NCBI RefSeq assembly: GCF_023073355.1
Contig: NZ_JADPJI010000002.1
Coordinates: 1,116,001 to 1,180,000 of the forward strand
DNA: 64,000 bases
Source: Bradyrhizobium sp. 199
Lineage (GTDB): Bacteria > Pseudomonadota > Alphaproteobacteria > Rhizobiales > Xanthobacteraceae
Reading direction: 5' to 3'
Below are positions 57,894-64,000 of this stretch, one piece after another. How positions within the stretch are numbered: the stretch's first letter is position 1; every line of letters begins with the position of its first letter. Made by a program: the position numbers and the translations under genes. The notes under the pieces are model-generated. The model did no database searches and was not told the DNA's origin. It was given only the letters and a program-made list of their open reading frames with translations.

Positions 57894-60161
57894 ATGCGAT
57901 GGCGCCTGCTCCGACCGGTCGGCCTCGTCTCCGCGGCGCTTGTCTTCACCACCGCTGCGGCCGGTGCCGCGGGCGGCACATCGGGCGGCCCGTCCGAATT
58001 CCTGCTGGTTGCGCAGATCGTGCTGTTGATCGCGGTCGGCCGCGGCCTCGGCGAGATCATGCAGCGGATCGGCCAGCCCTCGGTGATCGGCGAATTGCTC
58101 GCGGGCATCATTCTCGGGCCGTCGCTGTTCGGCTGGATATGGCCGGAGGCGCAGCACGCGATCTTCCCAAGGACACCCGAGCAGAAGGCGATGATCGACG
58201 GCATCGCGCAAATGGGCATCCTGCTCCTGCTGCTGCTCACCGGCATGGAAACCGATCTCAAGCTGGTCCGGAAGGTCGGCAAGGCCGCGATCGCGATCTC
58301 GATCGCCGGCATCCTGGTGCCTTTCGCCTGCGGCTTTGCGCTCGGCGAGTTCCTGCCCGATGCGCTGCTGCCCAATCCGCAAGCCCGCCTGGTGGCCTCG
58401 CTGTTCATGGGCACGGCGCTGTCGATCTCCTCGGTGAAGATCGTCGCGGTGGTCGTGCGCGAGATGAATTTCATGCGGCGCAATGTCGGCCAGATCATCG
58501 TCGCGACCGCCGTCATCGACGACACCATCGGCTGGATCATCATCGCCGTAATCTTCAGCCTGGCTTCGCACGGCACGCTGGATATCGCCTCGGTGGCGAA
58601 AGCCGCGCTGGGAACGCTCGCCTTCCTCGCCGTCAGCTTCACCATCGGGCGCCGCCTGGTGTTCCAGCTCATCCGGTGGGCCAACGACAACCTCGTCAGC
58701 GCGGCCGCGGTGATAACCGTCATCCTGCTGTTGATGTGCGTGATGGCAATGATCACGCATGCGATCGGCGTTCACACGGTTCTGGGCGCCTTCGTTGCCG
58801 GCATCCTCGTCGGAGAGTCCCCGATCCTGACGCGACAGATCGACGAGCGGTTGCGCGGGTTGATCTCCAGCTTCTTCATGCCGGTGTTCTTTGGCCTTGC
58901 GGGCCTTGCCGCCGATCTCTCGGTGCTGCGTGACCCCAATCTGCTGATGCTCACCGGCCTCTTGGTCGTGATCGCCAGCGTCGGCAAGTTCGGTGGCGCC
59001 TTCGTCGGCGGCACATTGGGCGGGCTGAACCATCGGGAGTCGCTGGCGCTCGCGAGCGGCATGAACGCGCGCGGCTCGACCGAGGTGATCATCGCGACCA
59101 TTGGTCTGTCCATCGGCGTGCTCAGCCAGAACCTGTTCACGATGATCGTGACCATGGCGATCGTGACCACGATGGCGATGCCGCCGATGCTGCGCGCGGC
59201 GTTGGCAAGGCTGCCGATGAACAGGGAGGAGAAGGAACGGCTGGAGCGGGAGGAGTTCGAGAAGCGCGGCTTCCTCGCCAATCTCGAGCGGCCGTTGCTG
59301 GCGGTGGACGAAAGCGTCAACGCCACCTTTGCCGCCCACATCGCCGGCCTGATCGCCGGCATGCGCGGCCTGCCGATCACCGTGCTGCATATCGGCAAGC
59401 GGCCTGAGGAGCAGGAGAGGGGGCGCTACGAGGAGGAGAGCCACGAAGCCGTGGTGAAGAAGGCAGCCGAGGCGGTGTCGGGGAACAGCGAGACAGACGC
59501 CGGCAAAGTCGATGTCGTCACTCGTGCGAAGAAGGCGGAGCTCGGACAGACCATCAGTGAAGAGGCGCGTAAGGGCTTTGACCTGCTCGTCGTCGGGATC
59601 GACAAGGTCGCTGCGACCAAGGATCGCTTCGGCCGCAAGATCGAGGACATCGCAGCGACGTTCGAAGGACCGCTCGCGATCGTCGCCGCAAAGGGAAAGC
59701 ACCTGAAGCAGCCGATGCCCGAAGGGCTCAACATCCTCGTTCCCGTTTCCGGCAGCGCCATCTCCAAGCGCGGCGCCGAGGTCGCGGTCGCGCTGGCGCA
59801 GGCCGGATCAGGCTCGCTTCGGGTGATCTATGTCGCGACGACGCGCGACAAGGGCGCGCAGCGCGCGCCATCCCGTGGCCTCAGCCAGGAGGCGGGCATC
59901 CTCAAGGACGCCAGCGATCTCGCCGCCCGCTATGACGTCGACATCACCACCACGTTGCGGGTGAACCGGGCGCCGGAGGCCGCGATCCTGCGCGAGATCG
60001 ATACCACCGATGTCGATCTCGTCGTCTTGGGCGTCGACCGCATCCAGGCCGATCATCTGTCCTTCGGCGGCGTCGCCGACTCCGTGCTCAGGCAATCGAA
60101 GATCTCGGTGCTGCTGGTGTCGAGCGGCGAGGCCCGGCAAGCTCCGGCGGAGAATGCCTAA
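57894..60161 (+). CDS. CPA2 monovalent cation:proton antiporter with C-terminal universal-stress domains
   Basis: A 755-residue membrane protein. A hydrophobic N-terminus (about 1-27) may be a signal peptide. The Na+/H+ exchanger domain (about 33-430) has about 12-13 helices with IGQPSVIGELLAGIILGPSLFG (59-80), MGILLLLLLTGMETDL (107-122) and the ion-binding Asp pair D209-D210 in AVIDDTIGW. After a charged linker there are two UspA-like domains (about 465-615 and 615-745; LLAVDESVNATFAAHIAGLIAG, LNILVPVSGSAISKRGAEVAVALA). This CPA2-Usp layout occurs in cyanobacteria and proteobacteria. I start at the ATG at 57894 after GGGGGA. It overlaps the RND gene end by four bases, convergently. Confidence 0.87.
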   Translation: MRWRLLRPVGLVSAALVFTTAAAGAAGGTSGGPSEFLLVAQIVLLIAVGRGLGEIMQRIGQPSVIGELLAGIILGPSLFGWIWPEAQHAIFPRTPEQKAMIDGIAQMGILLLLLLTGMETDLKLVRKVGKAAIAISIAGILVPFACGFALGEFLPDALLPNPQARLVASLFMGTALSISSVKIVAVVVREMNFMRRNVGQIIVATAVIDDTIGWIIIAVIFSLASHGTLDIASVAKAALGTLAFLAVSFTIGRRLVFQLIRWANDNLVSAAAVITVILLLMCVMAMITHAIGVHTVLGAFVAGILVGESPILTRQIDERLRGLISSFFMPVFFGLAGLAADLSVLRDPNLLMLTGLLVVIASVGKFGGAFVGGTLGGLNHRESLALASGMNARGSTEVIIATIGLSIGVLSQNLFTMIVTMAIVTTMAMPPMLRAALARLPMNREEKERLEREEFEKRGFLANLERPLLAVDESVNATFAAHIAGLIAGMRGLPITVLHIGKRPEEQERGRYEEESHEAVVKKAAEAVSGNSETDAGKVDVVTRAKKAELGQTISEEARKGFDLLVVGIDKVAATKDRFGRKIEDIAATFEGPLAIVAAKGKHLKQPMPEGLNILVPVSGSAISKRGAEVAVALAQAGSGSLRVIYVATTRDKGAQRAPSRGLSQEAGILKDASDLAARYDVDITTTLRVNRAPEAAILREIDTTDVDLVVLGVDRIQADHLSFGGVADSVLRQSKISVLLVSSGEARQAPAENA

Positions 60162-63100
60162 CCTTTCGCCTCCGCCACTTTCTCCACCTTCGGCGCCTTC
60201 TTCGACGCCCGCCAGTTCTCAAACCGCAGCACCACCACGAAGAATGCAGGCACAAACAGCACCGCGAGGCAGGTCGAGGCCAGCATGCCCGAGAACACGG
60301 TGATGCCGATCGATTTGCGTGCGCTGGCGCCGGCGCCGGTGGCGAGCACCAGGGGAACCACGCCGAGGATGAAGGCGAACGACGTCATCAGGATCGGCCG
60401 GAAGCGGGCGCGGGCGGCCTCGATCGCGGCCTCCAGCACCGGCTTGCCGTCGCGGCCGTGCAGCTCGAGCCCGACCTCGACGATCAGGATCGCGTTCTTG
60501 GCCGACAGCGCGATCAAGAGGATCAGGCCAATCTGGCAATAGAGGTTGTTGTCGATCTTGAGCGCCGAGAGGATCAGCATCGGCCCGAGCAGCGACAGCG
60601 GCACTGCGAGGATCACGGAGATCGGCGCGTACCAGCTCTCATACTGGCCGGCGAGCACGAGATAGACCAGCAGCATGGCAAGCCCGAACACCCAGTAGAT
60701 CTGGTTCGAGACCGCCTTCTCCTGATAGGACATCGCGGTCCATTCATAGCCGGTGCCCGGCGGCAGCGTCTTGTCCGCGATCTCTTCCATCAGCTTCAGC
60801 GACTGGCCGGATGAGTAGCCCTGTGCCGGCAGGCCGATCACGGTCGAGGACGGATAGAGGTTGTAGAGGCTGATCAGCGACGGGCCGGTGGCCGGTGTGA
60901 TCTTGGCGATGGTGCCGATCGGGATCATGTCGCCGTTGGAGTTGCGCACCTGCATGTTGGCGATGTCGCGCTCGGTGACGCGGAACGCCGGATCGGCTTG
61001 CGTATAGACCTGGAACACGCGTCCGAACTTGTTGAACTGGTTGACAAAGGACGAGCCGAGATAGGTCGACAGCGCCGAGAACACCTGATCCGTCGTCACG
61101 TGCAGTGTCTGGGTCTTGACGCGGTCGATCTCGATGTTGAATTGAGGCACCGACGAGCGGAACGAGGACTGCACGCGCTGCAGCGCGCTCTGGCTCTGGC
61201 CGTTGCTGACCATCGCCGCGGTGATGGCTTGCAGCTTGGCGAAATCGCTGTTGCCGTCGCGCAGCTCGACCTGCATCGAGAAGCCGGCGGCGTTGCCGAT
61301 GCCCTGGATCGGCGGCGGCGGCAGCACCAGCGTGCGCGCCTCCATGATGGTCGCGAGCTTGTCATTGAGCCCATACACCAGCGAGCGGAGATCCTCGCCG
61401 GGCCCTTTGCGTGCCTCCCAGTCCTTCAGGATGATGTAGGCGACGCCGGCATTGGCAAGGCTGGCGCTGTTGTCGAGCGCGGAGATGCCGGCGATGGTGA
61501 TGACCTGCTGGACGCCGGGCGTGTCCTTGATGATCCCGCTCGCTCTGTCGAGCACGGCTTGGGTCCGCTCCAGCGCGGCGCCGTCGGGCAGCTGCACGGC
61601 GGCGATCAGATAGCCCTGGTCCTCGATCGGCAGGAAACCCGTCGGCACCCGCGACAGGCCGTAGCCGCTGGCTCCGATGACCAGCAGCGCGAACGCGACC
61701 GAGATGGTGGCGTGCCTGACCAGGAACGTGATCAGCCGCGTGTAGCCGCGCTCGACGCGGTTATAGACCGCATTGAAACCTCTGTAGAAGAAGTTGCGCC
61801 GCTCCGGCGGCACCGCCGGCCGCAGCCACAGCGCGCATTGCGTCGGCTTCAACGTCGCCGCGTTGATGGCGGAGAGAAGCGCGGTGGCCGCGATCACCAG
61901 CGCGAATTGCGAATAGATGCGCCCGGTAAGGCCGGCGAGGAACGAGGCCGGCAAGAACACCGAGATCAGCACCAGCGTGATGCCGACGATTGGCGCGAAC
62001 AGCTGGTCCATCGCCTTGATCGCGGCGTCGTGGCCGTTCATGCCCTGCTCGATGTTGTGCGCCGCGCCTTCCACCACGACGATGGCATCGTCGACGACGA
62101 TACCGATCGCGAGCACGATCGCGAACAGCGTCGACATGTTGATGGTGAAGCCGAGCGCTGCCATGGCCGCGAACGCGCCGATGATGGTCACCGGCACCGT
62201 GGTTGCCGGCACCAGCATCGCGCGCCAGTCCTGCAGGAACACCAGGATCACGACCAGCACCAAAAGGCCGGCCTCGATCAGGGTCATGTAGACCTCGTGC
62301 ACCGACGCCTGCACGAATTTGGTGGTGTCGAACGGCGTGTCGTATTTGATGCCTTCCGGGAACCGCTTGGCGAGCTCGGCCATCTTCTTCTCGACGGCCT
62401 GCTCGACCTGGAGCGCGTTGGCGCCCGGCGATTGGAATACACCGATGCCGACGGCCGGTTGCTTGTTGAGCGAGAAGATCTGGCTGTAGGTCTGCGCGCC
62501 GAGCTCAACCCAGCCGACGTCGCGCACCCGCGTGACGTCGCCGCTGGTGCCCGATTTGACGATGATGTTCTCGAACTGGCCGGTGTCGTCGAGCCGTCCG
62601 TTGACGTTGAGCGTGTACTGGAACGCCTGTCCCGGCGGCGTCGGCGGCGCGCCGACTTGGCCGGCGGAGACCTGCTGGCTCTGCTGCTGGATCGCCTGGA
62701 TCACGTCCTGCGGCACGAGGCCCCGGACCTGCAGCTTGTTGGGATCGAGCCAGACCCGCATCGAATACTGGCCGGCGCCGAATACGGTGACGTTGCCGAC
62801 GCCGGGCAGGCGCGAGAGCTCGTCGCGGATGTTGATGGTGGCGTAGTTGCTTAGGTAAAGGCTGTCGTATCTGGAGTCCGGCGAGGTCAGGGTCACGAAC
62901 AGCAGGATCGAGGTCGACCGCTTCTGCACGGTGACGCCCTGATTCTGGACGGCGCTCGGTAGCTGCGACAGCGCGCTGGAGACGCGGTTCTGCACCAGCA
63001 CCTGCGCGAAGTTGAGGTCGGTGCCGATCTTGAAGGTCACGGTCAGCGTATAGGTGCCGTCCGAGCTGCTGTAGGACTGCATGTAGAGCATGTCCTCGAC

Positions 63101-63316
63101 GCCGTTGACCTGCTGCTCGATCGGCAGCGCTACGGTGTCGATCACGGTCTTGGCGCTGGCGCCGGGATAGCGCGTGGTGACCTGCACGGTCGGCGGCACC
63201 ACATCCGGATATTGCGCAATGGCCAGATTGAACAGCGCGACGCCGCCGATCAGGATCATCAACAGCGCGATGACGTTCGAGAGGACGGGCCGCTCGATGA
63301 AGAACTTTGAGATCAT
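60158..63316 (-). CDS. RND efflux pump inner-membrane permease (HAE1 family)
   Basis: A 1052-residue AcrB/MexB-type permease with 12 helices and two large periplasmic loops. The N-terminus MISKFFIERPVLSNVIALLM is classic. The proton-relay D409-D410 in IGIVVDDAIVVVE and the later ALSAKNAILIVEVGLEL, holding the partner Lys, are present. It exports drugs, dyes or other amphiphiles using the proton gradient, with a periplasmic adaptor and an outer-membrane channel. The ATG is 12 bases after the adaptor gene stop. No TolC-type gene is seen in the window. Confidence 0.94.
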   Translation of the reverse strand: MISKFFIERPVLSNVIALLMILIGGVALFNLAIAQYPDVVPPTVQVTTRYPGASAKTVIDTVALPIEQQVNGVEDMLYMQSYSSSDGTYTLTVTFKIGTDLNFAQVLVQNRVSSALSQLPSAVQNQGVTVQKRSTSILLFVTLTSPDSRYDSLYLSNYATINIRDELSRLPGVGNVTVFGAGQYSMRVWLDPNKLQVRGLVPQDVIQAIQQQSQQVSAGQVGAPPTPPGQAFQYTLNVNGRLDDTGQFENIIVKSGTSGDVTRVRDVGWVELGAQTYSQIFSLNKQPAVGIGVFQSPGANALQVEQAVEKKMAELAKRFPEGIKYDTPFDTTKFVQASVHEVYMTLIEAGLLVLVVILVFLQDWRAMLVPATTVPVTIIGAFAAMAALGFTINMSTLFAIVLAIGIVVDDAIVVVEGAAHNIEQGMNGHDAAIKAMDQLFAPIVGITLVLISVFLPASFLAGLTGRIYSQFALVIAATALLSAINAATLKPTQCALWLRPAVPPERRNFFYRGFNAVYNRVERGYTRLITFLVRHATISVAFALLVIGASGYGLSRVPTGFLPIEDQGYLIAAVQLPDGAALERTQAVLDRASGIIKDTPGVQQVITIAGISALDNSASLANAGVAYIILKDWEARKGPGEDLRSLVYGLNDKLATIMEARTLVLPPPPIQGIGNAAGFSMQVELRDGNSDFAKLQAITAAMVSNGQSQSALQRVQSSFRSSVPQFNIEIDRVKTQTLHVTTDQVFSALSTYLGSSFVNQFNKFGRVFQVYTQADPAFRVTERDIANMQVRNSNGDMIPIGTIAKITPATGPSLISLYNLYPSSTVIGLPAQGYSSGQSLKLMEEIADKTLPPGTGYEWTAMSYQEKAVSNQIYWVFGLAMLLVYLVLAGQYESWYAPISVILAVPLSLLGPMLILSALKIDNNLYCQIGLILLIALSAKNAILIVEVGLELHGRDGKPVLEAAIEAARARFRPILMTSFAFILGVVPLVLATGAGASARKSIGITVFSGMLASTCLAVLFVPAFFVVVLRFENWRASKKAPKVEKVAEAKG

Positions 63317-63328
63317 GGCTGGCAGCCC

Positions 63329-64000
63329 CTACTTGCTCGAGGCCTGCGGCTGCTCGATCTTCGTTGCTTGCGGATCGATCTTCTGGCCCGGGATCACCCG
63401 CAGCAGCCCCGCGATGACGACGCGGTCGTCCGGCTTCAAGCCGCTTTCGATGACGCGTAGCCCGTTGTCGACCGGGCCGATCTGCACCTTGCGCTGCGCG
63501 ACGACGTTGTCGCCGTTGACCACCAGCAAATAGCGTCCGCCCTGGTCGCTGCCCAGCGCCGTATCAGGGACGAGCAGGGCGCTCTTCTCCTGGTCGAAGG
63601 GCACGCGCACCCGGACGAAATAACCGGGCAGCAGCACCCGCTTGTCGTTGGGGACGAGGCCGCGCACCGCCAGCGTGCCCGTCGATTGATTGAGGGTCGG
63701 CGCAACGTAATCGAGATGGCCTTGGTGCGGATAACCGGTCTCGGACTGGAGGCCGAGCTGGATCGGGAATTGCTTCATGTCTGCGGGCGTTAGTCCGCGG
63801 CGGGCCGCTTCGGCGCGGATGCGCAACACGTCCTGTTCGTTGACGGTGAAGTTCACATAGATCGGGTCCATCGCGACGATGGAGGCGAGCTGGGTCGGCG
63901 AGGAGACGCCGACGAGCTCGCCGACCGAGGCCATGTGGGCGCTGACGATGCCGTCGAACGGCGCGGTCACCTTGGTGTAGCCGTAGTTCACCTCGGCGAG
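63329..64000 (-). CDS. RND efflux periplasmic adaptor subunit (partial, 5' end beyond the window)
   Basis: The C-terminal 223 residues of a membrane-fusion protein of the AcrA/MexA type. The reading frame stays open through base 64000, so the start and the first half lie outside. Visible are the lipoyl/barrel strand NYGYTKVTAPFDGIVS, SVGELVGVSSPTQLASIV, the beta-barrel VNFTVNEQDVLRI, and the membrane-proximal DNGLRVIESGLKPDDRVVIAGL ending in a Gln/Ser-rich tail. It forms the pump with the RND permease 12 bases downstream. Confidence 0.9.
   Translation of the reverse strand, partial: LAEVNYGYTKVTAPFDGIVSAHMASVGELVGVSSPTQLASIVAMDPIYVNFTVNEQDVLRIRAEAARRGLTPADMKQFPIQLGLQSETGYPHQGHLDYVAPTLNQSTGTLAVRGLVPNDKRVLLPGYFVRVRVPFDQEKSALLVPDTALGSDQGGRYLLVVNGDNVVAQRKVQIGPVDNGLRVIESGLKPDDRVVIAGLLRVIPGQKIDPQATKIEQPQASSK

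Noticed and set aside
57807..59702. A 631-codon minus-strand frame opposite the antiporter
   Set aside because: Composition typical of antisense frames (His/Asp/Arg/Gln-rich) and no recognisable segment; the plus strand encodes a clear membrane transporter.
60998..62854. A 618-codon plus-strand frame opposite the RND permease
   Set aside because: Antisense shadow of a conserved pump gene.
1..64000. CRISPR array, tRNA, rRNA, transposase or integrase
   Set aside because: No regularly spaced direct repeats, cloverleaf-like sequences or recombinase motifs were seen on reading both strands; the repeats present are inverted intergenic elements.

Overview
The window is high-GC alphaproteobacterial chromosome, almost certainly Bradyrhizobium. 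The best support is the enzyme at 50513-51682. It matches the characterised Bradyrhizobium japonicum D-tartrate dehydratase in length (389 aa) and, as far as I recall that structure, in the numbering of the catalytic residues K184, D213, E239, E265 and H322. The EcfG-type promoters (GGAAC-N17-CGTT), PQQ genes, polyhydroxyalkanoate-granule protein, KorAB-type oxidoreductase and families of long inverted intergenic repeats fit the same group. I see no rRNA, tRNA, CRISPR array, insertion sequence or phage gene. The right edge cuts an RND adaptor gene.

Layout. (1) 0.04-0.7 kb: a small glycine-rich membrane protein and a PHA-granule protein. (2) 0.7-18.7 kb: an alpha-glucan/trehalose block. A minus-strand operon reads glgE-like, treS-maltokinase fusion, glgB, glgX, treZ, treY, with overlaps or tiny gaps. 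malQ and a GH15 hydrolase diverge from it. The divergent region carries a consensus EcfG promoter toward malQ and a near-consensus one toward glgE. (3) 18.8-26.3 kb: a minus-strand sugar-phosphate operon, tal-pgi fusion, gnd, zwf, pgl, gluconokinase, HAD phosphatase. (4) 26.6-32.3 kb: a small membrane protein, then the stress operon prkA-yeaH-spoVR behind a consensus EcfG promoter. (5) 32.4-35.3 kb: repeats, an ArsR-led four-gene operon with two identical operator-like dyads, and two exported proteins. (6) 35.6-37.6 kb: an adenylate-cyclase/transmembrane/SUMF1-domain fusion and a DUF4399 exported protein. (7) 37.6-42.3 kb: a 2-oxoacid:ferredoxin oxidoreductase (fused gamma-alpha KorA, and KorB) with a GltD-like Fe-S flavoprotein. 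(8) 42.5-47.6 kb: pqqABCDE followed by an overlapping prolyl aminopeptidase and a small alpha/beta-barrel protein. (9) 47.9-54.3 kb: DUF6894 protein, amidase, glutathione peroxidase, DUF3297 protein, D-tartrate dehydratase, DUF418 membrane protein, malonyl-CoA decarboxylase. (10) 54.5-64 kb: an outer-membrane beta-barrel, an AraC regulator divergent from an MFS exporter, a CPA2 antiporter with universal-stress domains, and an RND pump.

How the parts work together. TreY/TreZ make trehalose from glycogen ends. TreS-maltokinase turns trehalose into maltose 1-phosphate, which GlgE normally polymerises, and GlgB, GlgX and MalQ remodel the glucan. The GlgE homologue here has lost the catalytic Glu, the Arg two residues before the nucleophile and the phosphate-binding motif, so the last step of that route is in doubt for this gene product. 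This and the cyclase-SUMF1 fusion are the most unusual coding features. The EcfG promoters place glucan/trehalose metabolism and the PrkA-YeaH-SpoVR module under one general-stress regulon.
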